Assembly (NCBI GenBank): GCA_035567895.1
Contig: DATMPC010000076.1
Coordinates: 1-63,795 of the forward strand
Origin: Terriglobales bacterium
GTDB taxonomy: Bacteria > Acidobacteriota > Terriglobia > Terriglobales > Acidobacteriaceae
Direction of reading: 5' to 3'
Length of the DNA: 63,795 nt
Shown here: positions 32,098 to 42,036 of the stretch, piece after piece
How positions within the stretch are numbered: position 1 is the first letter of the stretch
How the letters are laid out: every line of letters starts with the position of its first letter
Notes under the pieces: generated by a model
What the model was told of the DNA's origin: nothing
What the model saw: the letters and a program-made list of their open reading frames with translations, nothing else
Databases searched by the model: none
Position numbers and translations under genes: made by a program

Positions 32098-33336
32098 ATG
32101 ACCGAACGCCTCTACTATAACGACTCCTTCCTCTACGATTTTCGCGCCAGCGTTCTCGATACGCGGGAACTCAAGCGCGACGGCAACCAGTCCACATGGG
32201 CGGTGAAGCTGGACCGGACAGCGTTTTATCCGACGAGCGGTGGCCAGCCCTTCGATACTGGACGGCTTACGACCGAATCCAAATCGGGAGTGCCCCTCGA
32301 AGTTGCCGTTGACGATGTCTTTGAAGACGAAGAAGAGGGTGAAGTTTGGCACCGAGTGGCAAAAGTTCTGCCACCCGGCGCGAAAGTGCGCGGGCTGATC
32401 GACGCTGAACGCCGGCGCGACCACATGCAACAGCATACAGGTCAGCATCTGCTGTCAGCAGCGTTCGTCCAGTTGCTGAACGCGAAGACGGTTTCATTTC
32501 ACCTCGGCGAGGAAATTTCGACAATCGACATCGATCTGCCGACTGCCTCGCGAGACGACCTTGTGCGGGTTGAGCGCCTTTCGAACGAAGTTATCGCTCA
32601 GGATCGTGCGATCGCTGTTCGCTATGCCACGCGCGAGGAGGCGGCACAGATGGGCGTCCGCAAGCTCCCGGAGCGCGAGGGCGAGATTCGCTTGATCGAT
32701 ATCAAGGACTTCGACCTCAATGCCTGTGGGGGAACCCACGCGCAAAGCACCGGACAAATCGGTGGGCTGCTTATTCGTCGCACAGAGAAAGTTAAGCAGG
32801 GTCTGCGGATCGAGTTCGTCTGTGGATTGCGCGCAACCAAGGTAGCCCGACGCGATTTCGAGATTCTGAGCGAAGCGTCTGCACTCTATCCCTGCGCTCC
32901 AGGAGACCTGCCTGCCAACATAGGCAAGCAACGCGAAGAGGCGCGCGTAGTTCAGAAACGGGAAGGGAAGCTGCTGGAAGAACTCGCGGAGCTCAAGGCC
33001 GCGCAGTTGATTCATGAGACAGCCAATAAGCCTGCCCCCAGAGTGATCGTGCAGGTATTTGAAGACCGGGATGCGAACTTCGCGAAGCTGCTTGCACAAA
33101 AGCTGACGAAAAGCACGGCAGGCATGATCGCATTGCTAGCCTCGGCACAGACACCTCCAGCGCTGGTATTCGCGCGTTCCTCGGATCTCACTCCCGATAT
33201 GGGAAGCCTGTTGCGTGAACTGGTCACAGCAGCCGGCGGCCGTGGCGGAGGCGGGAAAGATTTCGCCCAAGGTGGAGTGCCAGATAAGGAGAAGTTGCGA
33301 TCGGTGCTCGAAGACGCAACGCGTCGCGTGGCATAA
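32098..33336 (+). CDS. Alanyl-tRNA editing protein (AlaX-type, with DHHA1 domain)
   Basis: A 412-residue stand-alone editing protein that would remove serine or glycine wrongly attached to tRNA-Ala. The zinc-binding histidines are in HMQQHTGQHLLSAAF (near 102) and the C..H partner in NACGGTHAQSTGQIGG (near 210). The first 90 residues are the AlaRS-type second beta barrel (AFYPTSGGQPFDTGRL). The C-terminal third holds a DHHA1 domain ending GGRGGGGKDFAQGGVPDKEK. This long form (AlaX-L) occurs in many bacteria next to full alaS. A tRNA-Ala gene lies 58 bases after its stop, a pleasing but possibly accidental neighbour. Confidence 0.92.
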   Translation: MTERLYYNDSFLYDFRASVLDTRELKRDGNQSTWAVKLDRTAFYPTSGGQPFDTGRLTTESKSGVPLEVAVDDVFEDEEEGEVWHRVAKVLPPGAKVRGLIDAERRRDHMQQHTGQHLLSAAFVQLLNAKTVSFHLGEEISTIDIDLPTASRDDLVRVERLSNEVIAQDRAIAVRYATREEAAQMGVRKLPEREGEIRLIDIKDFDLNACGGTHAQSTGQIGGLLIRRTEKVKQGLRIEFVCGLRATKVARRDFEILSEASALYPCAPGDLPANIGKQREEARVVQKREGKLLEELAELKAAQLIHETANKPAPRVIVQVFEDRDANFAKLLAQKLTKSTAGMIALLASAQTPPALVFARSSDLTPDMGSLLRELVTAAGGRGGGGKDFAQGGVPDKEKLRSVLEDATRRVA

Positions 33337-33394
33337 AGCATCGCGCTGGCAGGCCAACCAGAGCACTGATAAAATCGGCCTACCTGCCTAACGT

Positions 33395-33470
33395 GGGGCT
33401 ATAGCTCAGCTGGGAGAGCGCATCGTTCGCAACGATGAGGTCGTCGGTTCGATCCCGACTAGCTCCACCA
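33395..33470 (+). tRNA. tRNA-Ala(CGC)
   Basis: Acceptor GGGGCTA/TAGCTCC, D arm GCTC AGCTGGGA GAGC, anticodon stem CATCG/CGATG around TTCGCAA (anticodon CGC), T arm GTCGG TTCGATC CCGAC, and an encoded CCA. It reads GCG codons. Confidence 0.97.
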
Positions 33471-33566
33471 TCTTCTGATTCTGGAAGTTCGGGCGAATCG
33501 CCGCCAATAAATGAGGATGGATCGGCCCAATGCTTTGCAATTCCCGCGAAGGTTCGCGTGGTCGGC

Positions 33567-34823
33567 TTACAAGGCTGTCACTCGTCTGTGGACCAGCAGG
33601 AAATAAAGAGCTACGCCGATCAGCAACAAACCATTGGCCGTAAGCACGACGGGAGCCGTGAACACGGGGACCATCCAGCCGGATACGAGATTGCCGAACG
33701 GCATGCCGCCGCGAAAAGCGCAGTTGTAAACGCTCATCACGCGTCCGCGCATTTCATCCGTGGTGATGAGCTGCACCAGCGAACTCACACTGGCAAACAC
33801 TGCCATGATCGCGAATCCAAACAGTACCAAAACAGCACAGCTGAAGGCCAATGACCTGGAGATGGCAAAGCCGGCGATCGTGGCGCCGAGGCAAAGCAGC
33901 ATGAGGAGAGCCCGGCGTCCTTTCCCCGATGCGTTGCCGAGGCTCGCGATGGCTAGCGATCCGCAGATGGAACCCACACCCATGAGCGACAGCAGATCGC
34001 CATAGATTCGTGGGCCGGCGTGGAAGATGTCGTTCACATAGACGGGAATGTAGGTACGCAGTGGCATGCTGAGCGCGGTCATGCAAAAGGCCAGCACAAT
34101 CAACGCGGCCATGGACTCCTGGCGGCGCACGAACTTGATACCCAGCTTCAGACTGGTGAGTACGGATTCGTTCGCGCTCTTAGGCACAAAGCGGTTGGAG
34201 ATGAGAAGCAGGGCGATAATGGGTGCGATGAAAGAAGCGGCATTCAGCCCGAAGCACCAGGTTTCGCCGATGCGTGCCAGCGCCTGTCCGGCGAGCGCCG
34301 GTCCGATTGTCACTGCCATGTTGAACTGAATCGAATTGAGCGCGATGGCGTTGGGCATGTCTTCGCGCTTGACCAAAGTGGGAATCAGCGCCTGGTAGGC
34401 GGGACCTCCGAACGCCTGGGCGAAGCCGGAGACGACCGAGAGACAGAGGATGTGCCAAATGTGGACCGCGCCCGTGGCAACCAGAATCGCCAGCAGGCCC
34501 GCACTTGCGAGCTGCACGTACTGCGACCCGAGAAGAATTCGTCTTCTTTCCACGCGATCGGCGACAACGCCCCCGATCAGGGAGAAAAGAAAGATGGGGA
34601 TTCCGCCGAGAAACTGATCGAGTGCGAGCAGAAATGGGGAATGGCTGAGGCGATAGATCAGCCAGCTCTGGGCCACGATCTGCATCCAGGTCCCGATGCT
34701 GGAGATGCAGGCCCCGAACCACATCAGACGGAAATCGCGATAGGAAAATGCCTTGAAAACGCGCGTCAGAATGGACGGCTTGACGGATACCGGCAGCCCA
34801 GGTGCATCAACTTCGCTCGGCAA
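33567..34823 (-). CDS. MFS transporter, EntS/MFS_3-like
   Basis: A 418-residue permease with about 12 membrane helices. [20 protein letters not shown] near residue 31 and [20 protein letters not shown] near 79 (the D-R-x-x-RR loop of helices 2-3) place it in the MFS_3/enterobactin-exporter-like group. Helices 4-6 contain [18 protein letters not shown] and the second half repeats the plan ([19 protein letters not shown]). Family members export siderophores, drugs or other small molecules; the substrate is not predictable here. It is a lone gene between tRNA-Ala and a small secreted protein. Confidence 0.9.
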   Translation of the reverse strand: MPSEVDAPGLPVSVKPSILTRVFKAFSYRDFRLMWFGACISSIGTWMQIVAQSWLIYRLSHSPFLLALDQFLGGIPIFLFSLIGGVVADRVERRRILLGSQYVQLASAGLLAILVATGAVHIWHILCLSVVSGFAQAFGGPAYQALIPTLVKREDMPNAIALNSIQFNMAVTIGPALAGQALARIGETWCFGLNAASFIAPIIALLLISNRFVPKSANESVLTSLKLGIKFVRRQESMAALIVLAFCMTALSMPLRTYIPVYVNDIFHAGPRIYGDLLSLMGVGSICGSLAIASLGNASGKGRRALLMLLCLGATIAGFAISRSLAFSCAVLVLFGFAIMAVFASVSSLVQLITTDEMRGRVMSVYNCAFRGGMPFGNLVSGWMVPVFTAPVVLTANGLLLIGVALYFLLVHRRVTAL

Positions 34824-34922
34824 TTAATCTTCGTCCTTCAACTTCAGCTTACACTTTGACGCTCACCTAAGCGAAGCGTAACCCAGTGGGACGAATGGCC
34901 GTCACTTTGCACCCGAAAACTG

Positions 34923-35309
34923 TCAGTGGATGTCGACGCCGCCGTGAATGTGAATCACTGGCCGACGAATCACGATGCGCCCGGCGTCGTCGTGGTAATA
35001 GTAATAGTCGCGTCCCTGGTAGCGGTAGCTCTGGCAGCCGTACTTCTTCGCCTGTCCCGGAGGCATTCCGCAATTTCCCCAGCCAGTCTTTTTGCCCTTG
35101 CTCCATCCCGGCGGTGGACCATCGTGTTTGTCGTAGGTGCGATATTCGTAATCGCCGCGGTGTTCCCAACGATCGTCATCGCGGTCGTCGCCCTGTTGGT
35201 TCTGGTGCTTGTTGCCCTTGTCTTTTCCGTTGCCGTGGTCGGCTGCGGCCGGTAACGCAATCGCGAAGGCGCCGAAGAGCAAGATCGTTCCGAACCATTG
35301 TTTTGACAT
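34923..35309 (-). CDS. Small secreted Asp/His-rich protein of unknown function
   Basis: A 128-residue protein with a signal peptide (residues 1-23, FGTILLFGAFAIALPAAADH). The next 35 residues are highly charged (HGNGKDKGNKHQNQQGDDRD). A conserved-looking middle, GPPPGWSKGKKTGWGNCGMP, then PGQAKKYGCQSYRYQGRDYY, has two cysteines that may form a disulfide. The end is IVIRRPVIHIHGGVDIH. This GW-rich, PPPGxxKG layout is known from uncharacterised periplasmic proteins of acidobacteria and some proteobacteria, which are sometimes annotated RcnB-like. Metal binding is possible from the His/Asp content but unproven. Confidence 0.75.
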   Translation of the reverse strand: MSKQWFGTILLFGAFAIALPAAADHGNGKDKGNKHQNQQGDDRDDDRWEHRGDYEYRTYDKHDGPPPGWSKGKKTGWGNCGMPPGQAKKYGCQSYRYQGRDYYYYHDDAGRIVIRRPVIHIHGGVDIH

Positions 35310-35452
35310 GCGTCTCTCCCGTCGTGACGAGTCGAAATTCAGCCTTCCAGAAGTTTAACCCCGAGAGATTAGAGAGCCATAGTTACTAAAGGGGTGAGCG
35401 ACCTGAGGATCAGTCTGGGTAGGGTTTTGCATTTGCTATTCTGATTTTTCTC

Positions 35453-36778
35453 ATGCGAGCTTTTATAGGAATCCTCCTCCTTCTTATTGTTGTTGCGCTG
35501 CTCCTTCTCTTGACATTCTCCGCGACTCCGGTTGTAACGCTTCCAACCACGCTCAACACGATCGGCCAGGCGACGCCGGTTGTTGCGACGATCGCTGCTC
35601 CCCATGGCATCCGCATGGCTGTTGCATACGTAGAGCAGAACGGCGAGCGCTACAAGCTCGCAGATGTGGAACATCCGGCGCGGCGCTTTCGCTGGCTGCG
35701 TAGAGCGCCTGAGCACACCCTGAAGTTCACGGCTGGAGTGAAAAGCACTCCGCAGCTGAAAGACGGCAGCGCTCGCTTGATCGTTGAAGCCACGTCGAAC
35801 GATTTTCGCGGCGCGACAGTCGAGGCTGCCCGCGATGTGACTGTGGTGACGCAGCCGGTGAAGGTGAGCGTCGATTCCGACCAGCACTACTTGTACGTCG
35901 GCATGGCGGATCTAGTCACCTATAACGTGTCGGGCTCTCCGACGGCCTCGGGCGTACGCGTAGGTGACGAGACCTTTCGCGGCTGGCCGATGCCGGGTGG
36001 CAAGCCGGGCCAGTTCTCTCTCTTCGCTTTCTCCTGGAACATGCCCTTGAACACCGAGCCGGTGGTCTATGCCACAGGGCCCGGAGGTGACGAGGCGCAT
36101 GGGAAGATGCTGATCAACTTCCCGAAACGGGAGCAACCGAAGTATCGCGTGCGCGACCTCCAGATCGACGATAAGTTCATAGAGAAGGTCGTGAACGAAC
36201 TGGATCCCAACGGCTCCGGCGATATGGTTGAGCGTTTTGTCCGCATTAACAGCGAGATGCGCAAATCGAACAATCAGACGCTTGCTGATCTAAAAAACAA
36301 GACAGAGCCAAGGTTTCTGTGGTCGCAGCCGTTTCAGCAGCAGCCCAACACCAAGGTTGAGGCCAACTTCGCCGATGTGCGCAATTACATCCACAACGGC
36401 AAGAAGATCGACCAGCAGACGCACCTTGGGTACGATCTTTCGAGCACCCAGCATGTCGGCGTGCAGGCGTCGAATGACGGGCGTGTAGTCTGGGCCGCGC
36501 CGTTGGGAATCTACGGCAACTGCATCGTAGTGGATCACGGTTATGGTCTGCAGACGATTTATGGCCACTTGAGCGAGATCGATGTGCACGAAGGCGACAT
36601 GGTGAAGCGCGGCCAGGTAATGGGCAAGAGCGGCATGACCGGCATGGCCGGAGGCGATCACATCCACTTCAGCATGCAGCTAGAAGGCATTCAGATCGAT
36701 CCCAAGGAGTGGTGGGACGCGCACTGGATCAAAGACCATGTTGCGCGTCGAGTTGAGCTGCCGGGATCCACCAGCTAA
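35453..36778 (+). CDS. M23-family peptidase (LytM domain)
   Basis: A 441-residue envelope protein with an N-terminal anchor (about residues 4-24, FIGILLLLIVVALLLLLTF) and a long periplasmic region of beta-rich type (about 30-300). The C-terminal LytM domain (about 310-430) carries the zinc ligands: H and D in QQTHLGYDLSS and H-x-H in GGDHIHFSMQ, with VVDHGYGLQTIYGHLSEIDV between. It should cut peptide cross-bridges of peptidoglycan or activate another hydrolase. All ligands look present, so an active enzyme is likely. It stands alone on the plus strand. Confidence 0.9.
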   Translation: MRAFIGILLLLIVVALLLLLTFSATPVVTLPTTLNTIGQATPVVATIAAPHGIRMAVAYVEQNGERYKLADVEHPARRFRWLRRAPEHTLKFTAGVKSTPQLKDGSARLIVEATSNDFRGATVEAARDVTVVTQPVKVSVDSDQHYLYVGMADLVTYNVSGSPTASGVRVGDETFRGWPMPGGKPGQFSLFAFSWNMPLNTEPVVYATGPGGDEAHGKMLINFPKREQPKYRVRDLQIDDKFIEKVVNELDPNGSGDMVERFVRINSEMRKSNNQTLADLKNKTEPRFLWSQPFQQQPNTKVEANFADVRNYIHNGKKIDQQTHLGYDLSSTQHVGVQASNDGRVVWAAPLGIYGNCIVVDHGYGLQTIYGHLSEIDVHEGDMVKRGQVMGKSGMTGMAGGDHIHFSMQLEGIQIDPKEWWDAHWIKDHVARRVELPGSTS

Positions 36779-36863
36779 GGCCGATTGCGGCTGTGGTGCT
36801 CGCCGCATCGCCCATACGTCTCATCCAATGAAATCTGATTGCGGTCTTGTAATATGAGCACCC

Positions 36864-38264
36864 ATGAAACGACACCTTTCCAGGCTCATTGTTTTGTTTG
36901 TGCTCGCTTCTAGTACTGTCCGTGTGATTGCACAGACCCAGGCTGCAGATCCAGAATCGCCGGAGGCCAAGCAGGCCCGGCTCGCCTGGTTCAAGGAAGC
37001 CAAGTACGGGATGTTCATCCATTGGGGGCTCTATGCCATTCCTGCCGGTGAATGGAAGGGCAAGCAAATTCCCGGATTGGGAGAGTGGATTATGAATCGC
37101 GCCCACATTCCGGTCAAAGAGTATGAGCAACTGACGAAGCAGTGGAATCCGGTGAAGTTCGACGCCGATGCCTGGGTGCAGCTAGCCCAGGACGCAGGCA
37201 TGAAGTACATCGTGATTACCTCGAAGCACCACGACGGTTTCGCTCTCTTCGATTCCAAAGTGAGCCGCTACAACGTGGTGGCGGCGACGCCGTTTCATCG
37301 CGACATCCTGAAAGAGCTGTCCGCAGCTTGCCAGAAACGTGGAATGCCGCTCGGCTTCTATTACTCCCAATCGCAGGACTGGCACGAGCCGGGCGGCGCA
37401 GGCAATGATTGGGACTTCGGTCCGGATCAGGGACCCGATAAGAAAGAGCTAAAGGACTATGACGGATACCTTCGCGGCAAAGCCGAGCCGCAGGTGCGCG
37501 AGCTGCTCACAGACTATGGTCCGGTTGCGCTTATCTGGTTCGACACGCCGCGAATGATGACTCCTGAGCGCGCTCAGCGGTTCGCCAGCATCCTGCGCAC
37601 TGTGCAGCCGAAGACACTGATTGATGGCCGCCTCGGTGCGGCCGGCGACTATGTTTCTACCGGCGACAACGTGATTCCGTCGGCCGTTCAGACTGAGTAC
37701 TGGGAGGTGCCGGCCACCACAAATCACACCTGGGGATTTCGCAAGGACGATCAGGATTGGAAGTCACCCGGCGAAATCACATTCAAGCTCGTCGACATCG
37801 CCAGCAAGGGCGGCAACTATCTGCTGAACGTTGGACCGATGTCGAATGGAGTGATTCCACAGGCGAGCCAAGACAATCTAAGGACCGTCGGGCGCTGGCT
37901 GAAGGCAAACGGCCAGGCGGTGTATGGAGCCGGACCATCTCCGTGGGGCGACGAGATGGGCGAGCCGAGCAGCAGGGGAACCAAGGACCTGCGCGGCCAG
38001 CCGCTTGTGCTTCCGCACAACGAATGGCGGGCAACTACCAAGCCAGGAAAAGTTTACTTCACGTTTTTCCAGGAGCCGCGCGTGCCATTTGAGCTGCCGC
38101 CAATGAAGAACACTGTGAAGCGTGCCTATCAACTCGCAGACGGTAAGGCAGTGGAGATCAAAGAGGAAAGCGGGAAGAAGCAGCTCGTCTTGTCTCGTCC
38201 CATTTTGGATCCAATGGCAACCGTCGTCGTTGTCGAAATCGAGGGAACCAACGTGGAACGCTGA
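36864..38264 (+). CDS. Alpha-L-fucosidase, GH29
   Basis: A 466-residue secreted glycosidase with a signal peptide (about residues 1-23, LSRLIVLFVLASSTVRVIAQ). EAKYGMFIHWGLYAIPAGEW (near 45) and VITSKHHDGFALFDS (near 115) are the typical GH29 barrel strands, and YGPVALIWFDTPRMM (near 225) carries the nucleophile aspartate. Family members free fucose from glycans or plant polysaccharide. The general acid/base residue varies and cannot be assigned by eye. The C-terminal 100 residues form a beta-sandwich tail. The methyltransferase gene starts 3 bases after the stop, so the two may be cotranscribed, although their roles seem unrelated. Confidence 0.92.
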   Translation: MKRHLSRLIVLFVLASSTVRVIAQTQAADPESPEAKQARLAWFKEAKYGMFIHWGLYAIPAGEWKGKQIPGLGEWIMNRAHIPVKEYEQLTKQWNPVKFDADAWVQLAQDAGMKYIVITSKHHDGFALFDSKVSRYNVVAATPFHRDILKELSAACQKRGMPLGFYYSQSQDWHEPGGAGNDWDFGPDQGPDKKELKDYDGYLRGKAEPQVRELLTDYGPVALIWFDTPRMMTPERAQRFASILRTVQPKTLIDGRLGAAGDYVSTGDNVIPSAVQTEYWEVPATTNHTWGFRKDDQDWKSPGEITFKLVDIASKGGNYLLNVGPMSNGVIPQASQDNLRTVGRWLKANGQAVYGAGPSPWGDEMGEPSSRGTKDLRGQPLVLPHNEWRATTKPGKVYFTFFQEPRVPFELPPMKNTVKRAYQLADGKAVEIKEESGKKQLVLSRPILDPMATVVVVEIEGTNVER

Positions 38265-38267
38265 CGC

Positions 38268-39800
38268 ATGCCAACGACTCTCCAGAGCGGCGAACTGAAA
38301 GCGACCTCGGCTGAAGACCTTCGTCAATTCAGGGAAGTGCTTTCGGCTGCGAACTATACAGGTCCTCGTCACACGGAGTTTCTTACACCGTTTGAACTCG
38401 TGGCACCGCGAAATCTGCCTCACCTGGTGCGAATCTCGGCGCCCGAATCGCAGCTTAAGACCCTCGTTCTCATGTTTCTCTTTGGAATGCCAACCGACAC
38501 TGCGGCGGCACGCGAGGCGGTACACCCGGTGTCACTGGAAACGCTCGAGCAGATGGGATTGTTGCAGGTAGAAGGAGGGGTTGCTACTGCAAAGGTTTCA
38601 CTTGTGCCGTTCGGGAATCTTGTGGTGGCAGTAGATCTACACGAGAAAGTTTACAACGGAGCTCCCTCCGACCTAGTCATGGGAATGACTCAAAGCACAT
38701 TGGAGCTCGGCAACATAACGATACGAAGATCATCACGGAAGACGCTGGACTTCGGCACTGGCAGTGGGATTCAGGCGTTTCTGGCCGCTGCGCACAGCGA
38801 CCATATTTACGCCGTTGATTGTTCCAGTCGGGCGTTGAATTTTGCGCGCTTCAGTGCCGCACTGAATGGCATCTCGAATATTGAATTTATCGAAGGCAAC
38901 GGATTCGACGCAGTCCGGGGACTACGTTTTGACCTCATCGTTGCCAATCCGCCGTTCGCCGTTACTCCTGAGCGGCGATACATTTATCGAGACAGCGGAA
39001 TGCACTTGGATGGATTTGCCGAAGCACTGGTTCGCCGTGCGCCGGAGTTTCTTGAGGAAGGTGGATTTTTTCAATGCCAGTGCGACTGGGTGCACCTCGC
39101 GGGAGGCAACTGGCAGGAACGGCTTTCAGGCTGGGTGAAAGGATCCGGCTGTGATGCTTGGATCATTCGCCAGCAAACGCTGGCTCCGCCCGTCTACGCG
39201 GAAGCCTGGATTCGCTCCACGGAGCAGGACGACCATACGACCGCCGTGCGCCTTTGCGAGGAGTGGAGTCAGTTTTACCGTAAAGAGAATGTTGAGGCCA
39301 TCAGCACCGGCTTCATTTGTCTCCATCGCACAGGTGGGCCGCCTAACTGGGTACGGGTCGATGATCCGGTTGGGGACATCGCTGACAACTCGGGGGAGTC
39401 GATCGAGTTAGGATTCGCAACCCGCGACTTCCTCGAAGTCACGCGCAGTGATGAGGCTCTGCTGCAAACGAAGTTAAAAGCTTCACCCAAAACGCGTCTT
39501 TTGCGGGAAGCCGAGTGGTCGCCGAATGGATGGCAGACTGTGAAATCAAAAATCGCGTTGGCTCAGGAATTGTCCTACACCGCAAATATCGATGCTCCAG
39601 TTGCAACCCTGATTGCCCATTGCGACGGACAGGCCACCCTGGCCGAACTTATGACCAAAATGGGCGATGGATTAGGAGTTGCGGTCGAGCGGCTCGTTCC
39701 GGCAATCATGCCTTTGGTCCGCCAACTGATTGAGCGCGGATTCCTGTTGCCGCCGACTATGATGGCAAACTCTCAAAACCATCAAAAACTGGATAGTTGA
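38268..39800 (+). CDS. SAM-dependent methyltransferase (MTS/HemK-like)
   Basis: A 510-residue protein. The first 150 residues are an unassigned helical/winged region. The methyltransferase core starts with LDFGTGSGIQAFLAAAHSDH (motif I, near 161), followed by VDCSSRALNFARFSA and the NPPF motif in DLIVANPPFAVTPE (near 225), which marks enzymes that methylate amide or exocyclic amino nitrogen in RNA, DNA or proteins such as release factors. The last 180 residues include a LATLxxL-type helical tail (GQATLAELMTKMGDGLGVAV) similar to winged domains at the C-terminus of related proteins. The target is unknown. It follows the fucosidase gene with 3 bases spacing. Confidence 0.85.
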   Translation: MPTTLQSGELKATSAEDLRQFREVLSAANYTGPRHTEFLTPFELVAPRNLPHLVRISAPESQLKTLVLMFLFGMPTDTAAAREAVHPVSLETLEQMGLLQVEGGVATAKVSLVPFGNLVVAVDLHEKVYNGAPSDLVMGMTQSTLELGNITIRRSSRKTLDFGTGSGIQAFLAAAHSDHIYAVDCSSRALNFARFSAALNGISNIEFIEGNGFDAVRGLRFDLIVANPPFAVTPERRYIYRDSGMHLDGFAEALVRRAPEFLEEGGFFQCQCDWVHLAGGNWQERLSGWVKGSGCDAWIIRQQTLAPPVYAEAWIRSTEQDDHTTAVRLCEEWSQFYRKENVEAISTGFICLHRTGGPPNWVRVDDPVGDIADNSGESIELGFATRDFLEVTRSDEALLQTKLKASPKTRLLREAEWSPNGWQTVKSKIALAQELSYTANIDAPVATLIAHCDGQATLAELMTKMGDGLGVAVERLVPAIMPLVRQLIERGFLLPPTMMANSQNHQKLDS

Positions 39801-39844
39801 TCTTTTTCAATTCCGGCACATGGCCGACAAAGAGGTGAACCCTT

Positions 39845-41800
39845 TTGGGCAAACTTGCAAAGAGCCTCCTCTTATTCACGCTGCAGTTTTGGTTCTGGGG
39901 AATGATGAGCGCACAGTCGAACCACGAGCTGCGTTCACCCGATGGTCGAATCCAAATCAAGATTCGTGTCGGCGAGAAGATCCAATATGACGTGCTGTTA
40001 GGCGGGAGAACGCTGCTTGAGAACAGCACGTTTTCGCTCGATGTCGAGCATAAACCGCTGGGTCTGCAGCCGAAGGTGGTCGAGGCGAAGGAGCGGGAGA
40101 ACGATCAGATAATCAAGCCCACGGTACGCCAAAAGTTTGCGCAGATTCGTGACCACTACAAGGAATTGCGCCTCAGCATGGAGGGCGGGTACGGGGTAGT
40201 CTTCCGCGCTTACGACGAAGGCATCGCCTATCGCCTCGAAACCTCTCAGGCAACGCAACAGGTGAAGGTCTATGGCGAGCAGGACAACTGGAACTTCCCC
40301 AGTAATTTGGTGGCCTATTATCCGCAGGAAGACAGTTTCTTCTCCCACAATGAACGCAAATATCTGCCGCAGTTCCTGAGCGGAATTGGGACAGGATCGC
40401 TGGCGAGTCTGCCTGCCGTTGTAGACGCAGGAGGCACAAAGGTAGCGATCGCGGAATCCGATGTAGAAGATTACCCGGGCATGTGGTTGCGAGGCACTAG
40501 CGGCAACGGACTCGCTGCGGCTTTTCCGCCGTATCCATTGAAAGAAAAGCTGGAAGGTGACCGTGACTTTCGGGTTGTCGAGAGTGCCGACTACATCGCG
40601 GTCACTTCCGGGACGCGAACCTTCCCGTGGAGAGTGATTGGTATCGCGGAGAAGGATGGCGATCTACTGACAAACGAGTTGGTCTGGTTGCTGCAGAAAC
40701 CGTCGGAACTGCAGGACACTTCCTGGATCAAGCCGGGAAAAGTATCTTGGGACTGGTGGAACGCCAACAACATTTCTGGTGTCGATTTCCAATCGGGAAT
40801 TAATACTCAGACTTACAAGTACTACATCGACTTCGCCGCTAAGTACGGTATTCCCTACATAATCCTCGACGAGGGCTGGTACAAGCGGGGTAACGTGCTA
40901 GACGTAGTTCCTGAAATAAATATGGAGGAACTTACCACCTACGCGAAACAGAAGAACGTCGGAATCGTTCTGTGGGTCGTCTGGAAGACGCTCGACGATC
41001 AACTGATTCCGGCGCTCGATCAATACGAAAAATGGGGAATCAAAGGGATCAAAGTTGACTTCATGCAGCGTAGCGATCAGCCTGTAATGAACTTCTACGC
41101 AAAGGTGTGTAGGGAAGCTGCCAAGCGGAAGATGCTGGTGGATTTTCATGGCGACCAGAAACCAGCTTCGATGACGCGCACGTGGCCCAACCTGATCAAC
41201 GCGGAGGGTGTCCGTGGGCTTGAGTGGAGCAAGTGGAGCGCCGAGACCGAGCCAGAGCACAACGTTACGCTGCCTTTCACGCGCATGTTCCTCGGCCCAA
41301 TGGACTACACGCCCGGAGCGATGCGCAACGCATCGAAGAAAAGCTTTGCTCCGATCCACAACCAGCCAATGTCGCTCGGTACGCGTTGCCATCAGCTCGC
41401 AATGTACGTCGTCTACGAGAGCCCATTGCAGATGCTGGCGGATACTCCGTCAAACTACTTGCGAGAGCCCGAAGCGATGGAATTCCTCGCGGCGGTTCCG
41501 ACGGAATGGGATGACACGAAAGTGCTCGATGCGAAGATCGCCGACTACGTTGTGGTCGCCAAACGAAACGGACTCGATTGGTATATCGGGGCGATGACTG
41601 ACTGGACTCCGCGCAGCCTTGATATTGACTTGTCCTTCTTGCCCGAGGGAAGTTTCACAATGGACGCCTACCAGGATGGCATCAACGCGGATAGATGGGC
41701 GAGCGACTACAAGAAGAAGACGACGCGCGTGAATAAAGGCACAAAGGTGACGATCAAGCTCGCACCCGGCGGAGGCTGGGCGGCGAGAATCCATCCTTAA
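39845..41800 (+). CDS. Glycoside hydrolase family 97
   Basis: A 651-residue secreted enzyme starting at TTG, with GAGGTG seven bases before it. A signal peptide ends near residue 23 (LLLFTLQFWFWGMMSAQ). The N-terminal beta-sandwich (about 25-280) is followed by a TIM barrel beginning KPGKVSWDWWNANNISGVDF (near 298) and YIILDEGWYKR (near 337). GIKGIKVDFMQRSDQPVM (near 400) contains the catalytic Asp region and RTWPNLINAEGVRGLEWSKW (near 443) the partner side. The C-terminal beta domain ends GGGWAARIHP. GH97 enzymes are calcium-dependent alpha-glucosidases or alpha-galactosidases; which one is not decided here. Together with GH29 it points to glycan scavenging. Confidence 0.92.
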   Translation: MGKLAKSLLLFTLQFWFWGMMSAQSNHELRSPDGRIQIKIRVGEKIQYDVLLGGRTLLENSTFSLDVEHKPLGLQPKVVEAKERENDQIIKPTVRQKFAQIRDHYKELRLSMEGGYGVVFRAYDEGIAYRLETSQATQQVKVYGEQDNWNFPSNLVAYYPQEDSFFSHNERKYLPQFLSGIGTGSLASLPAVVDAGGTKVAIAESDVEDYPGMWLRGTSGNGLAAAFPPYPLKEKLEGDRDFRVVESADYIAVTSGTRTFPWRVIGIAEKDGDLLTNELVWLLQKPSELQDTSWIKPGKVSWDWWNANNISGVDFQSGINTQTYKYYIDFAAKYGIPYIILDEGWYKRGNVLDVVPEINMEELTTYAKQKNVGIVLWVVWKTLDDQLIPALDQYEKWGIKGIKVDFMQRSDQPVMNFYAKVCREAAKRKMLVDFHGDQKPASMTRTWPNLINAEGVRGLEWSKWSAETEPEHNVTLPFTRMFLGPMDYTPGAMRNASKKSFAPIHNQPMSLGTRCHQLAMYVVYESPLQMLADTPSNYLREPEAMEFLAAVPTEWDDTKVLDAKIADYVVVAKRNGLDWYIGAMTDWTPRSLDIDLSFLPEGSFTMDAYQDGINADRWASDYKKKTTRVNKGTKVTIKLAPGGGWAARIHP

Positions 41801-41829
41801 GAGTGCTACAAGGATTGAGGCAGTAGGAA

Positions 41830-41997
41830 AGGGCATCGGCTTCAGCCGTGCCGTTAACGAACAATCAAGACTCCGGCTTAGCCGCTGGTTCCGTCGGGCA
41901 GCGAATACTTCGGACCAAACGAAAGACTTACCTCAGCGGCTAAAGCCGGACAAATTGGCGGTGCCCTCGACGGCACGGCTAAAAGCCGATGCCCCTC
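41830..41997. repeat. GGCATCGGCTTTAGCC-type palindrome
   Basis: The left arm GGGCATCGGCTTCAGCCGTG faces GGCACGGCTAAAAGCCGATG at the right. An inner pair CTCCGGCTTAGCCGCTG and CAGCGGCTAAAGCCGG is nested. It lies between convergent GH97 and prolyl oligopeptidase genes, in a gap of 236 bases. The rest of that gap shows nothing else. Confidence 0.85.
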
Positions 41998-42036
41998 CCT
42001 AAACACATCGCTGGAAACTAGACGAGTTTTGGCTGG

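Noticed and set aside
34020-34859. 279-codon plus-strand open frame
   Set aside because: Antisense to the MFS transporter; composition unlike a folded protein.
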